Assembly (NCBI GenBank): GCA_905116865.2
Contig: CAJHNH020000547.1
Span: 1-64,000 of the forward strand
DNA length: 64,000 nucleotides
Reading direction: 5' to 3'
From: Candidula unifasciata
Taxonomy: Eukaryota; Mollusca; Gastropoda; Stylommatophora; Geomitridae
Shown here: piece by piece, positions 1 through 11,768 of the stretch
Position numbering within the stretch: position 1 is the stretch's first letter
How the letters are laid out: every line of letters starts with the position of its first letter
The notes under the pieces: model-generated
Databases searched by the model: none
Told to the model about the DNA's origin: nothing
Seen by the model: only the letters and a program-made list of their open reading frames with translations
Made by a program: the position numbers and the translations under genes

Positions 1-800
1 CACTGCAAACCTCCAGTTCATCAATGACAGAGCGACACTGTTGATGGCCTTAGAGAGATGGGACCATCTGCTAATTTGGGGCGCAGCGCACCTACATCGC
101 TGCTGAGAATGAGAGAATTGTGAGTAAAGATCGTCAGCCAGACATAAGAGGCACACCGGACAAACGAGAGGTCATGTCAACCAGCATAAGACACACTATT
201 AACCGCTAGGCGCTGATAAATATGTTGAGAGAGGAGTCTGGGCACTAATGGACGTGCCGGAGTGTTGTGAAGATTGCCCAGCTCATCGTTTATAAATGGC
301 AAACAAACATGCAGTGCACAAGCTTAAGAAGCCATCTCGGATTATGGTAAATTTTCATTCGTAAAGAACAATTTATTTATCCCTGACAATTGTTCTTGTT
401 TAAACTTGTATCTAGATTACAGCAATTTCTGATAAGAAGAACCATTTCTTGAGCTCCCAGTAAGTTCTCATTATCAGGTCTGCACTATAATCATATATTT
501 GAAAAAATATATGTATAAAAAAAAAATACCTTCCAAAAGAAAAACAACAACCGACAATACACCTCTGTTGGAAGGCTGGTTAGAACCCAACACTTGAAGG
601 GGTTGGGTGGAGGAGGGGTGCGAGCTGTGCCGCCAGACATGTTGAGCGGGTGTAGTAGTTCAATGGGCTTAAGCTCATATTTACTGCTTATACAGCAACA
701 GTTTTGACGTACGGCTGAAAATCCTCGACAATTAATTAAAAAGCCCAACAATATCTTGAGGTCTCGAAAACGTCGTTTCACATAATAATACTTAGAAGTC
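1..800. other. Unassigned upstream or intronic DNA
   Basis: I see no coding exon, RNA gene or clear element here. There are A/T-rich stretches and an A-run near 519-530. It lies 5' of the first recognised DNAI4 exon, so the unseen first exon or promoter could be here or outside the window. Confidence 0.4.
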
Positions 801-814
801 CTTGGACAGCTAAG

Positions 815-1110
815 AGCAGCAAAGTAGATGTTTTGAAAGATGCCAGTACTTTAAGACAACTCATCACAAACATCAGAAGCAGACATCAGTTTTTGGGCAT
901 GTTATGAGAAGAGGGAAAGTGGAACATGTTGTTACCACTTAAAAGATTCGTGGAAAGAGAGACAGTGGAAGGCAGCGCTAGAAGATTCTTGACAGCCTTT
1001 TGACATGACATGGAGGGATACCAATACACAAACTGATTAATGCACTATGTTGAGGATCGCAGATTGTCGAGAGCCATATCGGCCACACCAGTCAGCATGG
1101 CACTTGATTG
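815..1110 (+). mobile_element. RTE-type LINE tail fragment
   Basis: Frameshifted translation shows the C-terminal signature of RTE reverse transcriptases: FGHVMRRGK, then an Arg/Gly-rich GKRDSGRQR-like segment and a terminal DRRLSRAI-like end. No RT core remains. It is an old 5'-truncated copy and makes no protein. Confidence 0.55.
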
Positions 1111-2890
1111 ATTGATTTCTGTGAAAGTTACACGAACTGTCATTGGTGGAAATTACTTGCAACGCCTCAGTAATATTTTACAAGCATAACATTTTAAAAT
1201 ATAACAACTACATAGTTATTCATTATTATTAAAGTAAACATAATTTATAATTAACTAACTCAAAAGTTTCTAATTGAAAATTATTTTTATCTTCGGTACT
1301 AGCGCACAAAAAGTAATCAACCAATCAAAACTACCTTTGCTATTGAGGTGTCTCTAATGACAACAGAGACGCCAAAATTAGCAATACGCCGGTGACTAAA
1401 GCAAGCGGCAACTTTGATGAAAGAAAATACAACAAGTGTCCATACTATGAAGATTACTGACCATATTCCATAACATAATCACAGTTAAAGCCAAAGATCA
1501 CTGAAATGTCTACCTCTAAACCTAGCAAGAAACTTACAGCACCTAGGTAAGAAACTGGAAACTTTAAAAACGGCTGACCCGTTTCAAAATCACGTTCACA
1601 TCTTCAAGATGATACATAATATTGAATCTGGTCTTTCTAACACTTACGCACAATTTAAGTAATTCAAAATTGAGTGTTGGCATACTTTAGCAATTATTTT
1701 AGCAATTTATTGGAATTGTCATTATAGTTTAAATTTGACCATACGATGGATAGATAATACAAAATATCAAAGATTGGCTTAGCGAATAAGCCGCAGGCAA
1801 TGCAACAGGGCAAATGCATGAGAAATCAATCAGGTGCCATATTCACAATGCATTTGGCAGCAGCGAATCTCCTACACCTGTAAGCGTAACCTTAGTATCT
1901 GTCAGTTGCCTCTCCACTGTAAAAGTTCTGCAATGGATTTTAAGTATTTTGTATCTCTCTATGGTTGTCCAAGTTGTCCACACTCTTAGATTCCCACATC
2001 TCTCTGTATTTCTTTCAATGTGTGTCTCTCTCTCTTTCTCAGGATTGCAGTCTATAGAATTAACATCTCAAAGATGAGAATCAAACAGGTAAAAAACCAT
2101 GAAACCCTATTCAACCGTATAGCACAGTATATTGAGGCAACACAAAACGGTTTTGAAGTAACCTGTAATAACAGTGTGGGTGGATGTGGTGATAAACCTG
2201 ACTTCATCTGTTATATTTCCATTTAAACTACTGTCTAACATAGGTATTCCCTGCCCTCCTCCATTTTTGGTACAATAAATTTATTGCCCCCTTTAAAAAT
2301 AAAAAATCCTAGTGCACTCCACTAATCTAGGGGGTGTTATGTGGTGGGTTACTGTCAGCACAAGCACACCGAATGTTGCAGCCCACACAAAGACAGCTGG
2401 CACAAAAACAGTTGTGCATGAAAAAAAATTCGCATGCACATCAGTTTTTGCAGTTTTCCACTGGTGCACACACACAAACTTTTGCACAGATTGTGGGAAT
2501 GCAGAATAAAGTCATGTCAAAACACCCACGGAGCAGTGGAATGGACTGGGGATTCTGGGTGGTTTCCTTTGTTTCTGATCACATACAATTATTGTACCCC
2601 ATTTTTGTATGGAAAAGGGGGAGGGGGAGGGAGGGGGGGGGGTGTGAAGCCAGTAATTTTGTAAGGGAAGTAAGAGCCCTCTTTAACCATTTATTCAAAT
2701 CCGCTCTAAATATTTTTTAAAAAATACATTTAATATTATTTCAAGTATAGTATATTTTTGTTTGCCACTAGCAGCACCTGCAGCGCTTTTCTGTGGCTCA
2801 GACTGGCAAACTGGAAAAGAAAAAAAAAGTTGAATGCACGTGTGTCGAATATGGTTAATATCACAATCATTGTATGAGCAGATATACAGA
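1111..2890. other. Unassigned AT-rich stretch
   Basis: No gene is supported. A G-rich run lies at 2616-2642. Two splice-like segments (1809-1879 and 2042-2089) were considered as upstream DNAI4 exons but are not supported; see the rejected list. Confidence 0.35.
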
Positions 2891-2893
2891 CAG

Positions 2894-3185
2894 TCTTCTT
2901 CTTCTTCACATTCACTGGCTACAAACTCCGGCGGAAACTTGTAGTTTTTTGTCCACCTCTGGACTGCAGTCCTGTTTCAGAAGCTGAGTGTTGGGTGTTT
3001 ACCTGTTTAACAGATCTCACTAATTTTTATGCAGACTGTTGGTTTCTTGCCTCACAGGCAGATGCACTCTGACTTCAAACGAAGCTCCCAATTAGTCGAC
3101 TCTTAAGACATGCTTTTGGATAGGCAGTGGATCTGTTCTTGTTTTCCCTATAATAGGCCCTGGAACCGACATGGGGACAGATAGT
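2894..3185 (-). repeat. SINE-B copy (GAA-tailed retroposon)
   Basis: Read on the minus strand this is one of more than 15 copies of a ~280-bp repeat. It runs from a 'gaccc-act-gcc' head through a GTCGACTAATTGGGA-like core and a 'cggagtgcatctgcctgagag' region to a 3' tail of GAA repeats, which appears at 2894-2907 as CTTCTTCTTC. The tail and variable 5' ends suggest LINE-dependent retroposition. Confidence 0.6.
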
Positions 3186-3195
3186 TTGATTTGCG

Positions 3196-3360
3196 GACTC
3201 TAGAATTATACAGTCATCCACATGTGGATGCAGTTTTTTTGTTATTTGAAGCCCCACCCTGGCTTCTGCAGAGGGCCCTGATTATAGCCGGGGCATAAAT
3301 ATGGCCTTGCCAAATATATGTGTGGTGTCCTGATGGAGTACAACTACCCTACCTACCTAC
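3196..3360 (+). repeat. Repeat family C copy with TACC tail
   Basis: It shares the block 'tttgaagccccaccctggct' and the ending 'tcctgatggagtacaact' with copies near 20963, 22300 and 30598. It ends in a short tetranucleotide array (ACCT at 3347-3361), as retroposon tails often do. No coding capacity. Confidence 0.5.
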
Positions 3361-3639
3361 CGACTTTTGAACTCGCAGCATATAAGTGTCTTTATAGTAG
3401 TGGTGGTTTAAATTGTATTATTAGGACTTAAAAAGATAGGTTTTTTGTGTAACACATGCTAAAGTTTTTTTTTTAGTTAGCAGCTGAAATTAAAGCTTAC
3501 TACTGTTTTTCTAAATTACCGACAGACTTGCAAAAAAAAAAAAGAAAACCAACAACATGAGAATAGCAGAGAAATCACAATTAAAATATAAATAAATAAT
3601 TATAAATAATATTTAAAAAAAAAGAGAACTTTAAAATCA

Positions 3640-4440
3640 TGTTTTAAACTCAATTAAAATCATGTTTAAAGCTCTCTCAGTTAACAGTGACTGTCATAAA
3701 CCCCCCCCCCCCTTTCCCCCAACCACTGACTACTCCTCTCTCCCTCCCCGAAGGATTTAAAATTCATCACCTGGCAATTTGTAATTGACCTTGGCATCCA
3801 TGTCCACCCAGACTAAATGAACTTCGAGCTGTCTCAGTTAACAGTTTCTGTCATCACCCCATTCCCTCCTTTTCCTCCCAAATGCACCGACTACTCTCTC
3901 CCTCACAGAAGAAATGCCAACATCTTAACATTTGCATACATTATTGTCAACAACTCTTAAATACCATAACAACCAGCTTCATGCAGATTTCTGAGGTCAA
4001 CAGTCAAAGGTTGACTATCAGTATAAATAACAACTTGCATCATGAATGCGGCAAAGAAGAAAAATAAATCAGATCCTTGGAAAACAAAACCAAGATGCCT
4101 ATGTGATCGTTGCTGGAGCCTTATAGTTCATGCCTCGTGCAACATTCTTATATAAAAACATGCACATATTCGAATACAAGGTTCTGTGAAATGTTTAAAG
4201 TAATCGGCATAGACCTTTAAACATAGCTTCGTGCAGAGGTTTGAGGTCAACAGTCAAAGGTCGCCCACCAGCGGAACTAAAAACAATTCCAGGCCGGCAA
4301 CAAAACAAAAACTGACGTGATCATTACTGTAGCTTTGTTCATGGTTTGTGTGACTCTGTTACATAAAAACAAGCATATAATTTTGTGTGAAAATTTGAAA
4401 GCAATCGGTTAAGAACTTTAGGAGATTAGCTATTACAACC
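3640..4440. repeat. Two local direct duplications
   Basis: A block around 'ctctcagttaacag' and 'gactactc' occurs at about 3665-3750 and again at 3828-3905. A second block starting 'ttgaggtcaacagtcaaagg' occurs at about 3980-4200 and 4225-4440 (first copy reads 'tctgaggtc'). These look like old tandem duplications or repeat pieces. A C-run lies at 3703-3716. Confidence 0.45.
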
Positions 4441-4640
4441 AACAGAAATTTAAATTGTTATTAAAATAGATTGTGTACCATAATAATAACTGCACACATT
4501 CCTCCTTTCCCTATGGCAATGTTTTCTTTGTGTCAGCACACCTGCTATTTACCTTTTATCGCACACTGTCACTATTTAAGAGAATAATTATCCTGACCAT
4601 GCTATACATTTGTTTCTGCCTGTCTGTATATTTCAAACAG

Positions 4641-4812
4641 CTGGACAAGCGATGCCAATCGTAGCAAAAATGCATCATTCACGAGAGGAAGTAAAATTGG
4701 AAGCAGGAATCCAACATTTGCCAGTATACATAGTAATATTATCTCTTCTGTTAGTAAGAAACATGCTGCAGGAGGAACTGAGAGGTCATCAATGATGAAA
4801 CAAGTTGTTCAG
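4641..4812 (+). CDS. DNAI4: DNAI4 exon, Ser-rich N-terminal region
   Basis: A pyrimidine-rich tract ending TTTCAAACAG precedes the exon and GTAGGA follows it. The one fully open frame starts WTSDANRSKNASFTRG and ends SSMMKQVVQ, in phase 0, so it joins directly to ILDEFGNDVTP of the exon at 9852. The segment is Ser/Lys-rich and probably disordered, as in the family's N-terminus. The exon begins with 1 nt of a split codon, so a preceding exon must end in phase 2; I could not identify that exon. Confidence 0.8.
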
Positions 4813-5188
4813 GTAGGATAGTTCAAAGAAGAATCTGTATATTTTTCATGTTCTAAATGCATATTTAAGCAAATTTTGAAAACAAATAATTTTATCAAAT
4901 GTTGGGACTGAGCCACTGCTTTTTCCTCCAGGCTGTTCCCAGTCTAACATGACACATCGCAGATAAGATGCACAGTCACTTAAAGTTATATTTAGGGTAG
5001 ATGTAATAGCTAGACAAAACTACCTAACTGTACCCTGCTTGTCTAGGTGGTGGGGATTAAGCATTTCCAAGTTTCCAACAGACTTCAAGTATATGACTCA
5101 ATCAGTATTGTTAGACCCAATAAAGGCATGATTAATAAAAAATAGCAACAGAGAATTAAATCACATATATCAATAAGTACTAATTCTT

Positions 5189-5488
5189 CTTCTACTTTTC
5201 ATTTACTGTAAAATCGAACAGAAAATTCTAGTTGTTCGTACACTTTTGGACTTCAGTCTTGTTCTAGAACTTGAGTTTTGTATGCATATTAGTTTTACAG
5301 ACCTATCTTATTTGTATGTAGACTCTTAGTTCCTCACCTCTCAGACAGGTGCACATCGACTTAGAAGGAACACCTCTAATTAGTCGACTTTCACAACATG
5401 CTTGTGTGTGTGTGTGTGTGTGTGGGGGGGGGGGGATCTATCTCTCCCCCACCCTCAAATAAAAGAACCATGGTAACCACACAGGGAT
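5189..5488 (-). repeat. SINE-B copy interrupted by GT/G tract
   Basis: Minus-strand SINE-B with the GAA-type tail at its left end (CTTCTTCT near 5187-5194). The 'tctcagacaggtgcacatcgac' and 'tagtcgact' blocks are recognisable. A (GT)n plus G-run microsatellite at 5403-5434 interrupts its 5' part. Confidence 0.55.
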
Positions 5489-5516
5489 AACTTCTTCTTC
5501 CCTTCCACCTTTTACC

Positions 5517-6310
5517 TCATCGAAGTGTCGGGGGGGGGGGGGGATGTAATGTTCGTTGATGAGCTCTGTAAAGAGCACTATTAAGACTGATGTTCATTTC
5601 TGTAAGGCTGTTCTTAATGCCATCACTCCATATTTTCCGAGGTCTTCCACTCGCTCTATACCCATTGTAACGTTTTAGTGTGGCTCGCTGTGGTGAATAG
5701 TACCAGGGCATTCTTGTTAGGTGTCCAAACCACTTCATTTGTTGTTCTTTGATGACCTGTAAGACTGGCTTTATTCCTAGCATTTGTCTGATTTCATGAT
5801 TTGGTATTCTGTCTTTCCTCGAAACTCCTGCAGCTCTTCTAAGGCATTTCATCTCTGTTGTCACAATTTTACGTTCATTGGAGGATGTAAGTGTCCACGT
5901 TTGGCATTGATAGCATAGTGTTGGTCAAAAAATAGTTTTGATAAGATTTACTTTAGTACTCTGAGGTATCTGCTTGTGCGTCAACAGGGGAGATAGTTGA
6001 CCCAATACTTGATTAGCTTTGGCACATCTGGAGCTAATTTATCTGTCCAGTTTTCTGTCAGATGTAAAAAATGCTCCTGAATACTTAAATTCCTCTGTTT
6101 GTCTAAGGGTGTTGTTTTTTAATTTAATTTCTAAATTGTCTTTATGTCTTCCTAACATCATTGTCTCTGTCTTCGTAGTGTTTATTTTCATATTATATTC
6201 CTCCCCTTTGTTACTAATTTGATTTAGGTGGTTCTGTAGGCATTCCGTATTTTCTGCTATGAGTACCTGGTCGTCGGCGAAGAGTAATTCTGTAACATCT
6301 TCTTCTGTAA
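5517..6310 (-). pseudogene. RTE reverse transcriptase C-terminal remnant
   Basis: On the minus strand the open part (5864 to 5517) reads VTTEMKCLRRAAGVSRKDR, then MKWFGHLTRM and GRPRKIWSDGIKNSL, the standard C-terminal region of RTE-clade reverse transcriptases. Interrupted pieces up to about 6310 include FADD-type residues, a KTET segment and LCYQCQTWTLT. It is 5'-truncated and broken. A close relative of its 3' end lies at 59450-59705. Confidence 0.75.
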
Positions 6311-6674
6311 TATCTTCTTCATATAATCAGGGGTAACTCATATAATAAAATTATTAAAATTGTGTTAACAGCAAGTTACAAGACCTCATGGAGTAAGTGA
6401 AATGTTCATTCGATATTAAGTCATTCACTGCCAAGCAACACACAATGCGTTTACTAATTTCAGCTGACATGATCACCTTCTCTGAACTCCTTGTAACACG
6501 TGCAGCTGTTACACTCACCCATTCTGTTCCAATTCTTACTTTAATTCCACTTTTCCCCCACAGTGTTATTATTTTCATGCATGAGATTCTCACATTGATT
6601 AATTATTGTAATAAATTATTAAAATAGTTTGGGTTAATATAACATCTGCGTGGCACTGAAAGAGTTATATATAT

Positions 6675-7529
6675 TAGGGCTGTACCGAATAGTGATTTTC
6701 ACTAATCGGCCGAATACGAATAGCTGGACCAACTATTCGGCCGAATACGAATACGAATATTGAATCATCATCATCATGTGCTTTGCCGGCTGGCATGGGC
6801 GAATATGCCTTGCCACAATCTGCGATCTCCTGCAGCACGTATTAGTTCGTGTGCTGACACACCTCCATGAAAAACCTTCGTTCCGTGTTGTCAGCATTAG
6901 GCCAGCTTTTTGTCTCACTGAAGGTATTTCCAGCTGTACTAAACAGGAAAATACGACAAATACAGAGAGTCAAAATGAAAACCCGCAAGGCGAGACATCA
7001 AAAACAAAAATAACGCCGATGAAGAAAACAATGCCGTCCTTACAAGTCGCCCCGCCCCCGCGAGCTCACGAAACCAGACGCCGGGCGGCCAACGCCAGAA
7101 GATCAAACAACAAAGACAATCAAGAAACCAAACGTCGATCAAGACATTCAGCCGCTGCCGTTTCCACGAGACGACGAAAGAACAGATACGACACCCATAA
7201 ATGATGACGAACTCCCGTTACTTCAAAGAATCAACGAAGAGGACACTCCACTCAAAGAAATCAAGCCGACAACACTACTCGCAACACATGCAAGATGGAA
7301 ATAAAGGGGCACTTGGTACGCTCGTAGGTGGTGCACAAAGATAACGCTTCACAATATAAACCAAGGTGGGAAGTCTTGATGTTTTTTTTCCACCAGTCCA
7401 GAAACGGTTGTGAGGTAACCACTATTCGTATTCGGCCTGACCGCAACTATTTGGCCGAATACCGAATAGTTATTGGGTCCACTATTCGGCCCCGAAGCGA
7501 ATACGAAGCGAATATTCAGTACAGCCCTA
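6675..7529. mobile_element. hAT-like element with subterminal TTCGGCC repeats
   Basis: The ends are inverted: 'tagggctgtaccgaata' at the left and its near-complement 'tattcagtacagcccta' at the right. The flanking 8-bp ATATATAT repeats fit hAT TSD length, but the site is an AT tract, so they are weak proof. Repeated ATTCGGCCGAATACG motifs fill both subterminal zones, as in hAT elements. The 855-bp interior (about 6900-7260) is richer in C and G and has an open frame (6776-7204) that I do not recognise; no DDE transposase is visible. Probably non-autonomous. Confidence 0.75.
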
Positions 7530-7671
7530 ATATATATATAATGATAATATACATTGGAAAGGCGGTAACATTACAGTAATAAGCAAGATATACAAGAGTA
7601 ACCAGTGTATTTTTCTAATTAGGACATGTAAAAGCAGATAACGTTGAAGAATTAATTAAGAAGAGAATATG

Positions 7672-7930
7672 AATAGCAACATTTGCAGATCTAGCCAATT
7701 TGTCTGTCTGTTCATTCTCTACCATGCCAGCATGACCTGGATAAAAGATCCAAAGTATGTTCATTACCCAAGACTTTCCCAGGGAAGCTTGCCCCTCTCC
7801 TCAAAGCATCCCTGTCTTCACCTTTCTCAGCATGCTTTTAGAGCCTGTTACAACTACGATATGTGAATGCATCTTGTTCTCTAGCCACAGGAAAGCTTCA
7901 GTGACCGCCTCCACCTCTATTCTTATGCTA
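7672..7930 (-). mobile_element. RNase H-type LINE fragment
   Basis: Minus-strand pieces resemble EVEAVTEAFLWLENKMHSH, a SKSMLRKV-like segment and PGHAGMVENEQTDKLA, which fit the RNase H domain of I-type non-LTR elements (active-site strand and the HxGxxGNExAD-like region). It is related to 49440, 50030, 57425 and 60300. Degenerate. Confidence 0.6.
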
Positions 7931-8980
7931 GATGTTGTGGTATCATATGCTAGGCCTGAAAGAGCCTGGATTGAAAATAAAATAAAAGAGAATAGTGAAA
8001 CACTTTAGCCACATTGATCCTTCCGCCACAGGAAAACTAAAACCAGTGAGTCATATCCACGTTGGAAAAAAAATTCTTTAATCTAAAAAAAAAAAAAACA
8101 ACAACAATTGTTTACAATTTATTTATCTGTATTTCTAAAACCCTCCCCTTTTGAATATAAAGAGATTCGTAAAGGGGTAATCAATAAACATGAACAAAGT
8201 GAAGTATTAAATGGGATACATTACCCGGGAACTAAAAAAACTATATGTATAGGGTGACTCTTACCGTGACCCTATGGCCTCTGTCACTGAGGTGTACTGG
8301 AAAATATGACATTAACATAGCTATTAAAAAAAGATTTATTTGGCTCGCTGGGACCCCTGTGTTATTTTTAGGTAACATCTTCATATCCTGACCACTTAAT
8401 CTTGTGGGTATGCAAGAACTCAGCTAAAAGCATTAACTATGCATCTCATAAACAGGTCACTGTAAACAAGGTGGAAAAGTAACATTTATGGGGATTTTGA
8501 CTCAACAGGCAGTGTTTGATTTTTGGCTTTGTGAGGCAGAAGGGTTAAAAGGCATGACACTCTTATAAAAGCAATGATGGATGGATATTTTGAGGGCAGG
8601 TGAGCAAGAGGTAGACATCAATATTAAGGGGAAATACAGACATTAGTCTCTCAGCATGTACAGCCAGGACAAGAAACAAAAATTATTGAGAGATTCATTG
8701 CATTTCTTTATTTTGCAGATGGCACCTAATTGATTGAATATCATGAATTCTAACAAAGCATGATTGTTAGACATATTTAAAAACTAACTAGCAGGTGGCA
8801 GTATATGGCATCTAAAAAGTATCCAGCCTGAATCTTTACAGTGGTAACAAATAAAGCATGGACAGTGTCCCCTGGCAGGAAAAAATGTAAAGGACCCTCA
8901 TACACATGCATAACATTATTCTTGCCTGCAAAAAGCATCAGTTGCTGAAGTAAATGAGTTAGTGTAGTGAATGCCTGTCA
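7931..8980. other. Intronic stretch without recognised features
   Basis: I see no exon or named element. There are A-runs near 8085-8098. The sequence is AT-rich and lies in the intron between the DNAI4 exons at 4641 and 9852. Confidence 0.35.
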
Positions 8981-8988
8981 GATTTTAA

Positions 8989-9316
8989 CCCTTTCACCCT
9001 GGTGACCTAGAATAAAACAAAGCCAAGCTCTCATAATTTCATTTTTTTTTTAAAAGTTAGTTGACTATCTTTACAGGACGTTGCAGAACCAACCCCAGCA
9101 TTTTTTGGCTGTTGTGATTTTTCTAGAAAAATTTTACATTCAATAGTTTGATAATTTCATCCAAAAAAAAAAAAAAAAACTTCTCAGGAAAAAGGTCCTT
9201 AGAAAAATGACAATTTTACAGGTTACACCCCAAAACAAAAACAAAACACACACCCACACATATCCACCCATCCACAATAGGAATTGTTGGTTTTGCGGCT
9301 TCTCAGAACAAAAGGG
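8989..9316. mobile_element. Candidate TTAA-flanked MITE
   Basis: TTAA lies at both ends (8985-8988 and 9317-9320). The element begins CCCTTTCACCC and ends with the complement of CCCTTTTGTTC. This is the piggyBac-type TTAA plus CCCTTT pattern. The inverted match fades after about 6 bases, so the call is tentative. Confidence 0.4.
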
Positions 9317-9851
9317 TTAATTTGCAGCAAAATAAGGAAATAACAACTCTGGTCTGCTGGTTCTGTAATTAAATCCCCTTTAGGGTTAGGATTTTATTTA
9401 CTGATCTGGGTTTCTGGGCTGATCCAGCCTAAAAATGGCTGCTCGAAAATGTTCTAGGGTGCAAAGATGGCCTGTGTGAAACTGATTACATCACCCACTG
9501 AGTTCTAATTGGTCTAATGTACAGGACTAGTATGATAGAGTCAGTAAACCACAGGGTTTGCACATTTGAACAATTAGTAGTGGTACATTGGAGGGGCTGC
9601 TGCATCAGAGGACTGAGCACGCAGTGGGATGCCCAGTGTGCAAAGAGGTCTATTGTCATAACATAACACAACATAACAAGGGTATGCACAGGAGTCCTTT
9701 ATTTTTTAATTACTATTTGAATCACTGTTTGCATTTGGGAACTTAACATAGACTGTAGCTTAAAGGTCTCTTGCCTGTGCTGTAGACTAAATGTGTTGGC
9801 TTATGAAAAGAAAAGTGAATATAACCTTTGGCTTTTTTGTCTATGTAACAG

Positions 9852-9962
9852 ATTCTTGATGAATTTGGAAATGATGTTACACCTCTGCCCCTGCTTCATG
9901 TGGATCCCAGCTTGATGAAGAAAAATCAGGCCAATGTTTTAGCAGATGGATCAGTAGGAACT
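9852..9962 (+). CDS. DNAI4: DNAI4 exon, GNDVTPLPL motif
   Basis: Acceptor TATGTAACAG, donor GTAAGT, 37 codons, phase 0 at both ends. It reads ILDEFGNDVTPLPLLHVDPS and ends ADGSVGT. The GNDVTPLPL stretch is a conserved N-terminal signature of DNAI4/WDR78 as I recall the family. It joins KQVVQ of the previous exon. Confidence 0.88.
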
Positions 9963-9982
9963 GTAAGTTGCAATTTAAATTT

Positions 9983-10276
9983 CTCGCATGGGTTCTGGGA
10001 CCCCATTTTGGGGGGAAAAAAGAATAGATCCACTGCCCCCCTTTAAAGCACATAGTAAAAGGTCACTGATTAAGGTTGTTTCCTTTAAAGTCAGTGTGTA
10101 TCTGTCTGAGAGATGAGGAGTCAACATTTCGCAGTAAAAAAGAAAGCCAGATCTGTAAAATGGATTGCTCACAAAACCTAATTCCAGAACACACTGAAAG
10201 TCTAGAAATGGGCAAACAACTGGAACTTTCTACCAGAGTCTGCAGCTGTGGATGCTCAGAAGAAGAGAAGAGTCTA
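9983..10276 (+). repeat. SINE-B copy just after a DNAI4 donor
   Basis: It starts at 'gggttctgggaccccatttt', passes 'agtcagtgtgtatctgtctg' and ends with GAAGAAGAGAAG. It begins about 20 bases after the donor at 9963. Confidence 0.6.
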
Positions 10277-10749
10277 TTTTAATCTTTTAGATTTTGTTAT
10301 TTCTGAAATAACGATAAAAATGTTTAATAATTGTATGCACTAAGCAGTGAGGCTTATAATAAGAAAGCAGAAATACAGAATACAGACAAACCAAAATGCA
10401 ATGCCAAGATGAAAACAATCTCAAACAGGTGAATCATTTGAAATTGTTAAGGACACTTATGATTTTGGATGAACTGTCATAATATCAGACGGAAGACATT
10501 GTGCACAGATTATAAAAAGAATTACCATGGAAAACATGATTTTTATTAAAAAGCTGTCAGCTACAGTCAGAAAGTGTGTGTTATAGTGGTTATTATAGAA
10601 ATCAGCTTTGAGTACCAATCAAGGCACAATGTACACACACACAAAAAAAAGAAAAAAGTGAAGAACCTTTTTTTACGCTAGTGGAATGTCGGGCATATGA
10701 TGTTCTACTCGTATTTTTATAGACTAAGTGGCATCAAGTGAGGACTGAG
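10277..10749. other. Intronic stretch, nothing recognised
   Basis: AT-rich, with a short (AC)n/A-run near 10632-10655. No exon or clear element seen. Confidence 0.35.
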
Positions 10750-11165
10750 GCTTTTGAACATAAATGCCTTCAGGTATATTGAGCAAAAAGATCTTTGTGG
10801 TAAACTTTTCTTCTTTTATCCAACTATGCCATGAAGTGTCACAGAGAGGAGTTAGATATAGTTTCCTGTCTCTTGCTAATTGTGAAGCTTGTGTTAATAT
10901 CATATCACGTTTTTGTAGTGTCTCTTTTACTCCCTCAACCCATCTCTTTCTTGGTTGGTTGCTTGCCTTATATACTGTCGTTCTTGTGAGGTGCATTCTA
11001 ACTGGTGGCTTATTTTATGCTCTATTCTGACCAGATGACCCAATCATTTGATTCTTTCTTGTTCTATGAAAGCATTTACTGGTACTGTGCCTTACATAGT
11101 TCTTAGTTCTTCTGTGGTGACTATCTCTTCTGCTCTTTCCCGCTGCCTTTTTGAAACATCTCATC
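10750..11165 (-). mobile_element. RTE C-terminal fragment
   Basis: Minus-strand translation gives pieces such as IKWLGHLVRI, RKRWVEGVKETLQKRD and ASQLARDRKLYL, the terminal region of RTE reverse transcriptases. Frameshifts and stops are present. Its outer end at 11161 is close to a SINE-A insertion. Confidence 0.6.
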
Positions 11166-11171
11166 ACACAT

Positions 11172-11453
11172 TCATGCGTGGCTTAGGCCTTGCGAGTCCG
11201 ACTCGTATTTCTAACGTAACGTGATCGAAACCCACTGCTGGCTGCATGAATTTTTATCAAAGTATGGGGCGTCGCAGGTCGACCCAGCCTAAAATGGGTA
11301 CCAGGATGTATCTCCTGGGAAAGTAAAGATGAGCGGCATAATGCTGACCACATTACCCACCTAGTGCCGATTGGTCTGTAAAAATATGGGTGCTCTTTCC
11401 ATATGCCTGATGCACCTAAAGGCATGAAAAGGGATCTTTACTTTACTTATTTA
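11172..11453 (+). mobile_element. SINE-A2 with 10-bp TSD
   Basis: A 282-bp SINE flanked by a perfect CATCACACAT duplication (11162-11171 and 11454-11463). The 5' part is tRNA-like: an A-box-like GTGGCTTAGG segment and a B-box-like GATCGAAACCC. The body ('ggtcgacccagcctaaaatg', 'ctgaccacattaccca', 'gtgccgattggtctgtaaa') is shared with all SINE-A copies. It ends CTTTACTTTACTT. Confidence 0.82.
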
Positions 11454-11670
11454 CATCACACATGTTGTAATTTTATATTTATGTTTTTCTAGGACTGTCT
11501 ATGTCTGACATTGATAGCATTAAGTTGGTATAAATAGCATATTTATCAGCTGTTTTTGTGTGTGTGTGCACTAACCCTAATTAATGTGATAGTTAATTTT
11601 GATTACTTATTTAACACACTTTTTTTCCCCTCCAATAACTGAATTGATACATCTGAAATTTTCTTCAAAG

Positions 11671-11768
11671 CCAACAGACTTAATGTCCCAAACCACAGCT
11701 TCAGTATATGGTGCTACACAGGTTGGGACAACTGGGACAAGCATTTTTGGCGGAGGACCCTTTACCAG
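11671..11768 (+). CDS. DNAI4: DNAI4 exon, Gly/Thr-rich linker
   Basis: Acceptor TTTCTTCAAAG, donor GTATTT. The 32 codons plus 2 nt read PTDLMSQTTASVYG and then STSIF-like GTSIFGGGPFT. The AG at the end pairs with the first A of the next exon to make Arg. Low-complexity Ser/Thr/Gly composition agrees with a flexible linker before the conserved core. Confidence 0.8.

Noticed and set aside
1809..1879. Possible upstream coding exon ending before GTAAGC
   Set aside because: Phase would fit, but the peptide is not recognisable and the acceptor is poor. Kept only as a weak candidate.
2042..2089. Splice-like exon with IAVYRINISKMRIKQ between CTCTTTCTCAG and GTAAAA
   Set aside because: Its open frame ends in phase 0, but the exon at 4641 needs a preceding phase-2 end. 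No family similarity seen.
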